A DNA stretch of 64,000 bases, from the NCBI RefSeq assembly GCF_009789575.1, contig NZ_CP046908.1, positions 620,001-684,000 of the forward strand, given 5' to 3'. Made by a program: the position numbers and the translations under genes. Positions 1 to 8,027 of this stretch are shown here, one piece after another. Source of the stretch: Stappia indica. GTDB taxonomy: Bacteria; Pseudomonadota; Alphaproteobacteria; Rhizobiales; Stappiaceae. Positions within the stretch are counted from its first letter, which is position 1, and each line of letters begins with the position of its first letter. Below the pieces are notes generated by a model, which worked only from the letters and a program-made list of their open reading frames with translations, had not been told where the DNA came from and ran no database searches.

Positions 1-493
1 GGATCAGCTCCGAGACCTGCCCCTTCTCCATCAGCTTCAGCACCGGCAGGCGCAGGCCTTCCTCGTAGACCTCGCGGGCGACCGCCGAGAACCCGCGCCC
101 GCCGATATCCGGCAGGTGGCTGATGCTCATGCAGTAGCCGACGATCCGCCCCTCGCGGAAGACCGGCTGCATGACGTTGATGTCGAACATGTGCCCGGTG
201 CCGAGCCAGGGGTCGTTGGTGATGACGACGTCGCCGGGCGACAAGGTCTCCGGCGGAAACCGCTTCAGCATGTGCTGCAGGGTCGCCGGCGCCGTCCCGG
301 TAAAGGACGGCACGCTGTAGCTGCCCTGCGCCAGCATCCGGCCGCGGCCGTCGAACAGCAGGCAGGACAGGTCGTAGCTTTCACGCACATTGGTGGAAAA
401 GGACGTCCGCACGAGGGTGTTGACGATCTCGTCGGTGATGGAGATCAGCCTGTCCCAGTAGATACCGACGGCGATGGGGTCGATCTTGCTCAT
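1..493 (-). CDS. hyuB: Hydantoinase B/oxoprolinase family protein, N-terminal part (cut by window edge)
   Basis: Only the first ~164 codons are inside the window; the gene continues beyond position 1. Translation from the ATG at 493 gives MSKIDPIAVGIYWDRL and later NDPWLGTGHMFDIN and SHLPDIGGRGFSA, which match the N-terminus of HyuB-type subunits (N-methylhydantoinase B, acetone/acetophenone carboxylase beta, 5-oxoprolinase second half). HyuB works with the ATP-binding HyuA subunit to open cyclic amides or carboxylate ketones. It starts 3 bp after the hyuA stop, so it is the last visible gene of the dctP-to-hyuB operon. The substrate cannot be told from sequence. The truncation is due to the window, not to a lesion. 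Confidence 0.88.
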   Translation of the reverse strand, partial: MSKIDPIAVGIYWDRLISITDEIVNTLVRTSFSTNVRESYDLSCLLFDGRGRMLAQGSYSVPSFTGTAPATLQHMLKRFPPETLSPGDVVITNDPWLGTGHMFDINVMQPVFREGRIVGYCMSISHLPDIGGRGFSAVAREVYEEGLRLPVLKLMEKGQVSELI

Positions 494-496
494 GTC

Positions 497-2581
497 TTAC
501 CTGATTTCGATTACGAGGTTCATGAAAGGGTCGACGGTCAGATGGTCGCCGAGACCCAGGACGCAGGTCGATTCCCGCTCCTCGATGAGCGCAGGGCCCG
601 TGACCTGATCACCGCTCGCCAGCGCGTAGCGGTCGTAGACCGGGCAGTCGACGAAGCCGCCCGCTTCCGGGAAATAGGCCTTGCGGCTGCCTTTCAGCGC
701 CGTCGCGCTCTCCGGCTCCTGCAGCACCCGGTAGGTCTGGTGCAGGGCCGCCAGCGGGCCATAGGCCTCGATCTTCCAGTTGAGGATCTCGATCGGCCGC
801 CCCGGCAGGGTCATGCCGAAGATCGCCGCATAGGCCTCATCGAAGAGCTGCGGCAGGGCGGCGTGGAGGCTCTGCGGATCGCTGTCGTCCGGCAGCGCCA
901 CCTCCACCTCGTAGCCCTGGCCGCTGTAGCGCATGTCGAGACGGCGGCGGAAACGGATCGCCTCCGGCGCGACACCGCCGGTTGCCAGGACTTCGGCGGC
1001 CTCGGCCTCCAGCTCGGCGCAGATGCCGGCGAGATCGGACGGGTCGAGCCGGTCGATGCCGATCTGGCGCGACCGCACCACCTCGAAGGCCGGCGGACTG
1101 CTCAAGAGGCCGAAGGCGGACATGACGCCGGCGCCGGCCGGGCAGATGACCTTGGGGATCTTCAGCTTGCGGGCGACACGCACGCCGTGCAGCGGGCCCG
1201 ATCCGCCGAAAACCACCATGCTGGAGCGGCGATAGTCGATACCCCGTTCGGACGCATGGACGCGGAAGGCCCGCGCGACATCCTCGTTGATGACCTCATG
1301 CATGCCCCAGGCGGCCGCCACCAGGTCGACATTCAGCTTTTCGGCGACATGACCGGCAATTGCCTTGCGTGCTGCAGCTTCGTCCAGCGCCATCTTGCCG
1401 CCGAGGAACGAGCCCGCCCCGAGATAGCCGAGCAGGAGATTGGCGTCCGACAGGGTCGCCCGCTCCCCGCCCCGGCCGTAGCAGGCCGGCCCCGGAACCG
1501 CGCCGGCACTGCGCGGCCCCATCGCCAGCGTGCCGCGCTCGTCGGTTCCGGCAAGGCTGCCGCCGCCGGAGCCGATCTCGATCATGTCGATGACCGGGAT
1601 CTTGGCCGGCAACCCGCTGCCGCCCTTGAACTCGTGGACCCGCGCCACTTCCATCTCGTAGCGCTTGATCGGCGTGCCGCCGCGGATGATGCAGCCCTTG
1701 GCGGTCGTGCCTCCCATGTCGAAAGCAAGCACGTTGCGCTCGTCGAGCACCTTGCCGACATGGGCCGACATCAGGGCCCCGGCGGCCGGGCCCGACTCCA
1801 GCAGGCGGATCGGGAACTCCCGGGCGATGGAACTCGCCAGCGTGCCGCCGCTGGAACTCATCACCAGGAACTTGCCGGTAAAGCCGAGCTCCCCGAGCCC
1901 GGCCTCGAGCCGGGCCAGATACCCGTCGACGATCGGCTGGACGTAGGCGTTCATGCAGGTCGTCGTCCAGCGCTCGTATTCGCGCGGATAGGGAAAGACG
2001 GTCGAGGACAGGCTGACATAGAGATCGGGGAAACGCTCCCGGATCCAGCCGGCGACGAGGCGCTCATGCGCGGGATTGGCGTAGGAGTTCAGAAAACACA
2101 CGGCCACCGCCTGGATGCCCTGCTCTTCCACCAGGCGGGCAAGCCCGGCCTCCACTTCCGCACGATCCGGAGCGGTGACGACGCTGCCGTCGTCGCGGAC
2201 GCGCTCGCGCACCTCCAGGCGCTGGTTTCGCGCCACCATGGGCTGCGGGAAGGCGATGCGCATGTCGAACAGGTCGTAGCGGCGCTCCAGCGCGATATCG
2301 AGCACGTCCGAAAAGCCTTCGGTGGTGACCAGCGCCGTCGGCACGCCCCGCCGCTCGATCACCGCATTGGTGACGAGCGTCGTTCCGTGGGCGATGGCGG
2401 AGACCTCGCTCATGGCGATCCCCGCGCTCTCGGCAATGGCAACGACACCTGCCAGGACCGAGCGGGATGGTTCGTCCGGCGAGGTCAGCAGCTTGTGGGT
2501 GATGGCGGTGCCGGCTGCATCGTCGAAGAGTGCCAGGTCGGTGAAGGTGCCGCCGATATCTACTCCGATACGGTAAGTCAT
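497..2581 (-). CDS. hyuA: Hydantoinase A/5-oxoprolinase family subunit
   Basis: 694-residue protein, the usual length for HyuA. It opens with RIGVDIGGTFTDLALFD, the phosphate-binding motif of the N-terminal Hydant_A_N domain, and has a second actin-like motif FDMGGTTAKG near residue 290 in the hydantoinase/oxoprolinase domain; the C-terminal third resembles the family's C-terminal domain. Members use ATP to activate a lactam, hydantoin or ketone substrate together with HyuB. The start overlaps the stop of the upstream aldolase gene by 4 bp (ATGA) and hyuB follows after 3 bp, so translation is probably coupled. Known substrates include 5-oxoproline, hydantoins, caprolactam and acetophenone; sequence alone does not choose among them. 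Confidence 0.92.
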   Translation of the reverse strand: MTYRIGVDIGGTFTDLALFDDAAGTAITHKLLTSPDEPSRSVLAGVVAIAESAGIAMSEVSAIAHGTTLVTNAVIERRGVPTALVTTEGFSDVLDIALERRYDLFDMRIAFPQPMVARNQRLEVRERVRDDGSVVTAPDRAEVEAGLARLVEEQGIQAVAVCFLNSYANPAHERLVAGWIRERFPDLYVSLSSTVFPYPREYERWTTTCMNAYVQPIVDGYLARLEAGLGELGFTGKFLVMSSSGGTLASSIAREFPIRLLESGPAAGALMSAHVGKVLDERNVLAFDMGGTTAKGCIIRGGTPIKRYEMEVARVHEFKGGSGLPAKIPVIDMIEIGSGGGSLAGTDERGTLAMGPRSAGAVPGPACYGRGGERATLSDANLLLGYLGAGSFLGGKMALDEAAARKAIAGHVAEKLNVDLVAAAWGMHEVINEDVARAFRVHASERGIDYRRSSMVVFGGSGPLHGVRVARKLKIPKVICPAGAGVMSAFGLLSSPPAFEVVRSRQIGIDRLDPSDLAGICAELEAEAAEVLATGGVAPEAIRFRRRLDMRYSGQGYEVEVALPDDSDPQSLHAALPQLFDEAYAAIFGMTLPGRPIEILNWKIEAYGPLAALHQTYRVLQEPESATALKGSRKAYFPEAGGFVDCPVYDRYALASGDQVTGPALIEERESTCVLGLGDHLTVDPFMNLVIEIR

Positions 2582-3639
2582 TCGTCGTCTTGCCTTTCAT
2601 GCGTGTTGGCGAGATGCGCCAGCGCCTGCAGCGCCTGGTCGACCGCCGAACGGGTGATGTCGCGATAGGTGACGAAGCGGACGAGATCCGCCCCGAAGGG
2701 GATGGCGAGGACGCCCTCCCCCGAAAGCCGCCGGCAGAACGCCTCCGGACCGCCCCAACAGGGCGCCAGGCGCAGCAGGACGATGTTGGTGGGAACCGGC
2801 GGATCGACCGGCGCAAGGCCGGGAAGATCGCGGCAGCCTTCGCGGAGCCGCGCGGCCGTCTCGTGATCGGCCACCACCTCGCCCCAGTTTTCCAGCGCGA
2901 CGAGACCCGCCGCCGCGATCATCGAAACGGGCCGCATGCCGCCGCCGAGCCGCTGACGGATCCGCAAGGCCTCACTGATGAAGTCGCGCGGACCGGCTAG
3001 CATTGCGCCAGACGGCGCCCGCAAGCCCTTGTTGAGACTGACGGAAACGGACGAAGCTCCTGCAGCCACTCGGGCCGGCATTTCGCCGAGCGCGACGGCC
3101 GCGTTGAAAAGGCGGGAGCCGTCGAGATGCAGGTGGGCGCCGGCCGCCCGCGCGACCTCTGCGACCGCCGCCACATGGGCGCCGCCGATGGCATTGCCGC
3201 CACCCCGGTTGTGGGTGGTCTCCAGTGCAAAGAGACGCACCGAAGCGCGCTGTGCGTCGGCGGGCGGTGCGCTGGCCGCCTGCCACTCGGCAAGCGGCGA
3301 CATGCCGAACGTTCCGGCGAGCCCGCGATACTCGATCCCGGCGACCGCCGCGTGCCCTCCCGCCTCGGATGTCGCCAGATGGTTGGTCGCATCGCCCAGC
3401 ACGGTGTCGCCCGGCCGGGTCCAGGCGATCATCGCCGCAAGGTTCGCCATGGTGCAGGTCGGGAACAGGAGGGCATCCTCCTTGCCCAGAAGCTCCGCGG
3501 TGCGGGCCTCCAGCCGCTGCTGCCACGGATCGTTCCGCAGTCCGAAGGCACCGGGCGAGAGCGCCGCCTTGGCCATGGTTTCGGCCATGCGCGCGCAAGG
3601 GCGCGACAGGAAGTCACTCCTGAAGTCCAGATACGTCAT
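2578..3639 (-). CDS. Threonine aldolase/beta-eliminating lyase family PLP enzyme
   Basis: 353 residues, fold-type I PLP enzyme. It has the family start (YLDFRSDFLSRP), RLEARTAELLGKEDALLFPTCTMAN, HLHLDGSRLFNAAV with the PLP-ring Asp, and SVSLNKGLRAPSGA with the Schiff-base Lys near residue 200. Low-specificity threonine aldolases cleave beta-hydroxy-alpha-amino acids to glycine and an aldehyde. The loop that usually reads Y-G-E-D-P-T is FGLRNDP here, so the substrate may differ from threonine; I therefore give no ltaE symbol. It lies between the TRAP transporter genes and hyuAB, with 21 bp to dctM and a 4-bp overlap with hyuA, which suggests that it acts on the imported compound or on a product of HyuAB. 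Cytoplasmic. Confidence 0.85.
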   Translation of the reverse strand: MTYLDFRSDFLSRPCARMAETMAKAALSPGAFGLRNDPWQQRLEARTAELLGKEDALLFPTCTMANLAAMIAWTRPGDTVLGDATNHLATSEAGGHAAVAGIEYRGLAGTFGMSPLAEWQAASAPPADAQRASVRLFALETTHNRGGGNAIGGAHVAAVAEVARAAGAHLHLDGSRLFNAAVALGEMPARVAAGASSVSVSLNKGLRAPSGAMLAGPRDFISEALRIRQRLGGGMRPVSMIAAAGLVALENWGEVVADHETAARLREGCRDLPGLAPVDPPVPTNIVLLRLAPCWGGPEAFCRRLSGEGVLAIPFGADLVRFVTYRDITRSAVDQALQALAHLANTHERQDDE

Positions 3640-3660
3640 TGTACTTGCCTTTGTTGCGTA

Positions 3661-4965
3661 TCAGCCGGCCGTGTGCGGCAGCCAGAGGACGATCTCCGGC
3701 ACTGCGTAGATCAACAGGCAGAACGCCACGATGATCAGCGCATAGGGCAACGAGGAGTAGGCGATCTTCTCCAGGGAGACCTTGCCCGCTATCGACTGGA
3801 TCGCGAACAGGTTCAGCCCCATCGGCGGCGTCAACTGCCCCAGTTCCATGAACAGCACCATGGCGATGCCGAACCACACCAGGTCGAAACCTGCGCCCAG
3901 GATCGCCGGCAGCAGGACCGGCACCGTCAACAGCATCATCGAGATGCCATCGATGAACATGCCGAGCACCGTGAACAGCGCCATCAGGCAGAGGAAGAAG
4001 ACGAAGGGCGACAGGTCCAGCACGGCAATGCCTTCGGCCAGCGCCCGCCCCACCCCCGACAGGGTCAGCGCATAGCTGAGAACCTGCGAGTTCATCATGA
4101 TGAAGAGGACCACGGTCGTCGTCATCACGGTGCTTTTCAGCGCCTCGCTGAGCACCGCGATGCTGAGCGTCCGGCTCTGGAGGGACAGAAGCACCGCCAG
4201 AAGCGCACCGAGCCCGCCCGCCTCCGTCGGCGTGACGATGCCGAAATACATTCCCCCGATCACCGCCAGCACGAGGAGGATGACCGGACCGCAGTCGCCC
4301 AGAGCACGGGCAACGTCCCGACCGCTGCGCGGCTCGCTGTCCGGGCGCGGTGCCAGCGCCGGGTTGAGCCAGGTTCGGACCCAGATGTAGCCCATGAAAA
4401 CGGCGGCAAGCAGCAGCCCGGGCACGACACCGGCCATGAAGAGGTCGATCAGCGGCGCCTGCACGGAGGACGCGTAGATGACCAGCGGAATGCTGGGCGG
4501 GATGAGGATGCCGAGGCACCCGCCCCCGGTCAGGCTGCCGAGGTTGAGCGTGTCGCTGTAGCCGCGCTTGCGCATTTCCGGCAGCGCGATGACGCCGATG
4601 GTCATGGCGGTTGCGGTCGACGATCCGGAGATCGCCGCAAAGATCGCGCAGCCCGCGATGTTCGACTGGGCAAGGCCTCCCCGCACCCGGCCGATCAGCG
4701 TCGTCAGGCCGGAGTAGAGCCGCGCCGAAACCCCGGACCGGGCGATGATCTCGCCCATGAAGACGAAGAGCGGTACCGCGGCGAGCGTGAAGGAGTCCAG
4801 CGTGTTCCAAACGATATCGCCCAGCGTCGGCCAGAAGCGGCTGCCGCCGACCAGCGTCACGCCGACGATGCCGACGAAGCCCATTACCGAGCCGATGGCG
4901 ACGCCGAAGAAAAGCAGCGCGAACAGCAGGGCGCCGTAGATGGCGAAGGCGACTTCCCAGCTCAT
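3661..4965 (-). CDS. dctM: TRAP transporter large permease (DctM)
   Basis: 434 residues, the normal DctM length, with about 11-12 hydrophobic segments. Family signatures include the N-terminal ALLFALLFFGVAIGSVMGF segment, ISGSSTATAMTIG and the GGCLGILIPPSIPLVIYA region, typical of the ion transporter-like large subunit that carries the sodium-coupled translocation path. It forms an inner-membrane complex with DctQ and receives solute from DctP. Its start overlaps the dctQ stop by 4 bp (ATGA). An alternative reading frame across the same DNA (3614-4981) is longer but has no hydrophobic pattern and is rejected. Confidence 0.95.
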   Translation of the reverse strand: MSWEVAFAIYGALLFALLFFGVAIGSVMGFVGIVGVTLVGGSRFWPTLGDIVWNTLDSFTLAAVPLFVFMGEIIARSGVSARLYSGLTTLIGRVRGGLAQSNIAGCAIFAAISGSSTATAMTIGVIALPEMRKRGYSDTLNLGSLTGGGCLGILIPPSIPLVIYASSVQAPLIDLFMAGVVPGLLLAAVFMGYIWVRTWLNPALAPRPDSEPRSGRDVARALGDCGPVILLVLAVIGGMYFGIVTPTEAGGLGALLAVLLSLQSRTLSIAVLSEALKSTVMTTTVVLFIMMNSQVLSYALTLSGVGRALAEGIAVLDLSPFVFFLCLMALFTVLGMFIDGISMMLLTVPVLLPAILGAGFDLVWFGIAMVLFMELGQLTPPMGLNLFAIQSIAGKVSLEKIAYSSLPYALIIVAFCLLIYAVPEIVLWLPHTAG

Positions 4966-5471
4966 GGCTCGCCCCCCTCACCGCGCCGCAGACCCGCGAT
5001 CGCGTGGACCAACAGCTGCAGGTAGACGACGCAGAGCAGCCCGAAGCCGAACGGGAGGACCGCCTGGGGGATCCACAAGGGCGTGGCGGAGGGCTGGATC
5101 GACACCGTGCCGAAGCGATGGTTCATCGCCACCAGCCGATACGTCGCGTAGGTGAGCAGCACTGTGGCTGCCAGCCCGACCAGCGCCCCCAGAACAGCGG
5201 CCAAACGCTGCCCGACGGGAGAAAAACGCCGCGAAAACGCATCGACGGAGATGAACTGCCCGGATCGGAGCGCCTGGCCGAAGCCGAGCAGGCAGATCCA
5301 GACCAGGGCATAGCCGCCGTATTCGTCGGCGACCAGGGTGGAGGTATTGAAGACGTAACGCGATATCACCTCGACATTGATGAGGATGACGAGCGCGACA
5401 ACCAGCAGGCAGGCGGTGAACATCATTGCGCGGGACAGCCCGTCAATGGCTTTGTCGATCGGGTGCAACAT
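4962..5471 (-). CDS. dctQ: TRAP transporter small permease (DctQ)
   Basis: Start placed at the ATG at 5471 (MLHPIDKAIDGLSRAMMF), giving 169 residues. An upstream in-frame start at 5528 would add 19 Arg/Pro-rich residues that look unlike the family. Four hydrophobic segments are visible: around residues 14-36 (MMFTACLLVVALVILINVEV), then GGYALVWICLLGFGQAL, a third segment around AVLGALVGLAATVLLTY, and a last one near LPFGFGLLCVVYLQLL. DctQ is the four-helix partner that stabilises DctM. An 82-bp gap separates it from dctP, which often allows extra dctP transcript in such operons; I see no clear terminator hairpin there. Confidence 0.9.
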   Translation of the reverse strand: MLHPIDKAIDGLSRAMMFTACLLVVALVILINVEVISRYVFNTSTLVADEYGGYALVWICLLGFGQALRSGQFISVDAFSRRFSPVGQRLAAVLGALVGLAATVLLTYATYRLVAMNHRFGTVSIQPSATPLWIPQAVLPFGFGLLCVVYLQLLVHAIAGLRRGEGGEP

Positions 5472-5553
5472 GGGGAACGACCGGCTCCGTCGGAAGGATC
5501 GGGAGCCGGCGGGCCGCGGGTGAGGCACGGCCCGCCGGAGCGGACATCCGGCC

Positions 5554-6564
5554 TCAGGCCGGGCCGCAGACCTTCATCGCCGCGTCCAGCAGCGTCCGGC
5601 CGGTCTTGCCGTTCTGCTCGGCCCACGTCTGCCAGAGCGGCTGCAGCGCCGCGCCGGCCTTGTCCATATCGTCCTTGCTCGGGGTCACGAGGTTGACGCC
5701 GTTGTCGCCGAGGTTCTTGCGGGCAAGCTGCTCGTTCTCCTGCGACATCGCGTTGTATTTCGGGCCCCACTCGGCGAACTTCCCGCGCAGGATGGTCTGG
5801 ATGTCCTCCGGCAGCTTGCCGAACTCCTCGCCGTTCACCAGCATCATCTGGTGGCCCATCGTCATGTTGACCATGTAGCCGGTCTTGACGATGTCATAGG
5901 CGCGCCAGTCGTTGGCCGACAGGGCGGAGGTGATCGCACCGTCGATGGTGCGGCGCTCCAGGGCAGGAATGACCTCCGCGGAGGTAATGGAAACCGGGCT
6001 GCCGCCGAGCAGCTTGATCATCTCCACCTGTTCCGGATTCCAGGTGCGCACCTTCAGCCCCGAGATCTCGTCCAGCGATGCGATCTCGCGGTTCAGCCAC
6101 AGGTTCTGCGGCGGCATCGTCCACTGCACACCGGCAACGATGTCGAACTTCTCCTGCATCACCGCAGCGACCGTCGGGGCGATCTCGCTGGCGGCCGCCT
6201 CGAACTCCTCGAACGAGGTGCACAGGAACGGCATGGACAGGACGTTCAGTTCCGGCACGTCGCCAGAGGCGAAGCCCACCGCCACATCGCCCATCTGCAC
6301 CTGGTTGGTGGCAACGCTGCGCACCACGTCGGCCGCCTTGTAGGGCAACTCGCCGGCGGTGAAGATCGTGATCTTCAGCCGGCCGTCGGTGGCGGCCTCG
6401 ACATCTTGAGCAAAAGCCCTGGTCAGCTGCGTCGGCTTGTCGTTGGCAGGGAAATAGGTGAAATATCTCCACTCGAACTCTTGCGCGGCGGCAGTTGACG
6501 CCAGAATTCCCACAGCAACGCCGAACGAAAGAACGCCTGAAAGGCCGGAACGGAATTTCCTCAT
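5554..6564 (-). CDS. dctP: TRAP transporter periplasmic substrate-binding protein (DctP family)
   Basis: 336 residues. A Sec signal peptide is clear: a basic n-region (MRKFRSG), a hydrophobic core and a cleavage site after STAAA near residue 27. The mature part has family blocks such as FTAGELPYKAADVVRSVATNQVQ split around residues 65-90, and GLKVRTWNPEQVEMIKLLGG, which contains the Arg-containing carboxylate-binding strand typical of DctP proteins. The conserved Arg suggests a carboxylate ligand. It is the first gene of the operon, with candidate promoter and operator elements just upstream (6587-6631). The ligand is not predictable from sequence; co-transcribed hyuAB and an aldolase-like enzyme suggest an amino acid derivative. 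Confidence 0.93.
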   Translation of the reverse strand: MRKFRSGLSGVLSFGVAVGILASTAAAQEFEWRYFTYFPANDKPTQLTRAFAQDVEAATDGRLKITIFTAGELPYKAADVVRSVATNQVQMGDVAVGFASGDVPELNVLSMPFLCTSFEEFEAAASEIAPTVAAVMQEKFDIVAGVQWTMPPQNLWLNREIASLDEISGLKVRTWNPEQVEMIKLLGGSPVSITSAEVIPALERRTIDGAITSALSANDWRAYDIVKTGYMVNMTMGHQMMLVNGEEFGKLPEDIQTILRGKFAEWGPKYNAMSQENEQLARKNLGDNGVNLVTPSKDDMDKAGAALQPLWQTWAEQNGKTGRTLLDAAMKVCGPA

Positions 6565-6586
6565 CGCACAGTTCCCCTTCTGAAGA

Positions 6587-6631
6587 CCCGAGTATATCGG
6601 GATTTTTACTGTTTTTTGTCAGATAAAAACC
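6587..6631 (-). promoter_or_regulatory. Candidate promoter/operator region of the dctP operon
   Basis: A 15-bp inverted repeat CCCGA-GTATA-TCGGG lies at 6587-6601, 23 bp before the dctP start. On the minus strand its centre reads TATACT, a good -10 box, so a repressor bound here would cover the promoter. Beside it, at 6602-6631, is an AT-rich imperfect inverted repeat with arms TTTTTA(T)CTG and CAG(A)TAAAAA. I do not see a good -35 box at the right distance, which would fit a promoter that needs an activator. Assignment to the regulator encoded at 6826-7383 is inference. Confidence 0.45.
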
Positions 6632-6825
6632 GCATCCACCAAGAAGGAGACCACCGTTACCTAGGCATGTCAAAGCAGTAAATTGCCGGCGAAACGAGGG
6701 CGTTTCACGCAAAACGGCACCGGTTGTCGCTGGCAAAGCCATGCGTTTCGGGGACCTGGAACAGCACCCGGACGCCTGCGAAAAACAGGGAAAGGGGACG
6801 GACGGCCGCAGCGCGCGGACCCTGT

Positions 6826-7383
6826 TCAGCGCTTGGTGCGCACGGGAGGCGGAATCACGCTGGGGGCCGCGGCCGTTGCCGAGCGGCCCGACTGGTCATA
6901 CATCGCCGTCATGGTCTTCAGGAAAAGCGTGACCTGCTGCATCTCGGTCGAGGAGCGCCCCTCGATGAACCACTGGATGTTCGGCACGAGGAACTCGTCC
7001 CGCACCCGGCGATACTCGTCGCAGGTCCGGTCGCCCAGTTCCGTGGTCTCGTAGTGGCTTTCCCTGCCCCGGCGATGCACCCGGGCAAGATCCGCGGCCA
7101 GCAGCTTCTTCAGCGAATAGGAGACCAGATGCGTGTCGTCGATGTTCAGCACCATGCAGATCTCCGCAAGCCTCCGCCCCCGCGCCCGCAGATTGATCCC
7201 GTGCAGCACGAGGATGTCCATCGGGCTCAGTCCGCGCGTGCCGCTGGCGGACATGCAGATCTCGACCCACTTGTGAAACCCGAAGGAGAGATTGACGATC
7301 GCGAATTCCAGGTCACTGAGGATCCGGCTGAATTCCTGTACGGATTGCGTCTTCCTGTCGTCGTCCATGTCCCGGCAGCCCAT
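6826..7383 (-). CDS. MarR-type winged-helix transcriptional regulator
   Basis: 185 residues from the ATG at 7383; the ATG at 7368 (MDDDRKTQSV) is an equally good alternative start. Residues ~25-150 follow the MarR/winged-helix pattern: an N-terminal dimerisation helix, GLSPMDILVLHGINLRARGRR, then LNIDDTHLVSYSLKKLLAADL as the likely recognition helix region, followed by the wing VHRRGRESHYETTELG. The C-terminal tail is rich in Pro, Ala and Arg and looks disordered. It is transcribed in the same direction as the dctP operon but sits about 260 bp upstream of it, so it is probably a separate unit and the local regulator of that operon. Repressor or activator cannot be decided. Confidence 0.8.
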   Translation of the reverse strand: MGCRDMDDDRKTQSVQEFSRILSDLEFAIVNLSFGFHKWVEICMSASGTRGLSPMDILVLHGINLRARGRRLAEICMVLNIDDTHLVSYSLKKLLAADLARVHRRGRESHYETTELGDRTCDEYRRVRDEFLVPNIQWFIEGRSSTEMQQVTLFLKTMTAMYDQSGRSATAAAPSVIPPPVRTKR

Positions 7384-7689
7384 CCACTTGCAAAGGCGCC
7401 CGTCCGTCGGTCAGAGGACCGCACGGCAGGCCAGTATCCCGATATGAAACACCGGGAAGCGAGACCTGGCAGGACCGGCGGTCGGCCGGCAGCCAAGGTC
7501 GATCGGAGCGGAGCGGTTACCGGCACGCCGGCAGCAAAGGTGACAACAGGGCCGGCCATCAAGTCAAGCATTCGCCGGTTGCCATGACCGGCCGGCACCC
7601 GGCAAACAGCATCGGGACGGGCCGCGCGTCATCCTTTCCGACGGTGAAAGCGCACGGACGGACACAAAGGAATTTAGATCGGGAAAACG
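7384..7689. other. Intergenic region between regulator gene and tRNA-Val
   Basis: No supported gene. It should contain the promoter of the regulator. At 7438-7446 the plus strand reads TCCCGATAT, the same nine bases as found in the candidate operator of the dctP operon (minus strand), followed by ACCGGG a few bases later. The rest shows no convincing hairpin or ORF. Confidence 0.4.
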
Positions 7690-7765
7690 TGGTGGGCGGT
7701 GAGAGACTCGAACTCCCGACATCCTCGGTGTAAACGAGGCGCTCTACCAACTGAGCTAACCGCCC
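7690..7765 (-). tRNA. tRNA-Val (anticodon TAC)
   Basis: The minus strand folds as a full cloverleaf: acceptor arms GGGCGGT and ACCGCCC with discriminator A and an encoded CCA (7690-7692), D arm GCTCAGTTGGTAGAGC, anticodon arm CCTCGTTTACACCGAGG with TAC in the loop, and TΨC arm GGGAGTTCGAGTCTCTC. Length is 76 nt including CCA. Its 3' end faces the accessory catabolic operon. Confidence 0.96.
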
Positions 7766-8027
7766 GTCCGGCGCGGCTCGGAACGATCCGGGGCCACCGC
7801 GGAAGGAGCCTTGCGGGCAGGCCGAAGGCTGGTGCCTTTTAAGCCGAGCCGCCGGCGAATTCAACCAGTGTGATAACGGCCGGACGACAGCGCATCCCGG
7901 CTCTCGCGCGCCGCCCAAGAGCCGCGGACGCAACGAGGACGCCCGGCAAGCCCGTCGCAGACGCAAAACGGCCCCGGCGGGCATCCCGCAGGGGCCGTCA
8001 GCGGAAGGGTTCGAACGGTCGCGCCAA
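7766..8027. other. Intergenic region between tRNA-Val and hupB
   Basis: No gene seen. It contains the hupB terminator hairpin (7968-7998) and, next to tRNA-Val, whatever promoter drives the tRNA on the minus strand; I could not fix its boxes. Confidence 0.4.
7965..7998 (-). terminator. Rho-independent terminator of hupB
   Basis: The arms ACGGCCCC (7968-7975) and GGGGCCGT (7991-7998) pair, with an inner GCGGG/CCCGC extension. On the minus strand the hairpin is followed by TTTT. It lies 30 bp past the hupB stop. Confidence 0.75.

Noticed and set aside
116-2668. 850-codon plus-strand open frame opposite hyuA
   Set aside because: Shadow of hyuA in GC-rich DNA; rich in Arg, Ala, Asp and His with no domain, while the minus strand has clear HyuA motifs.
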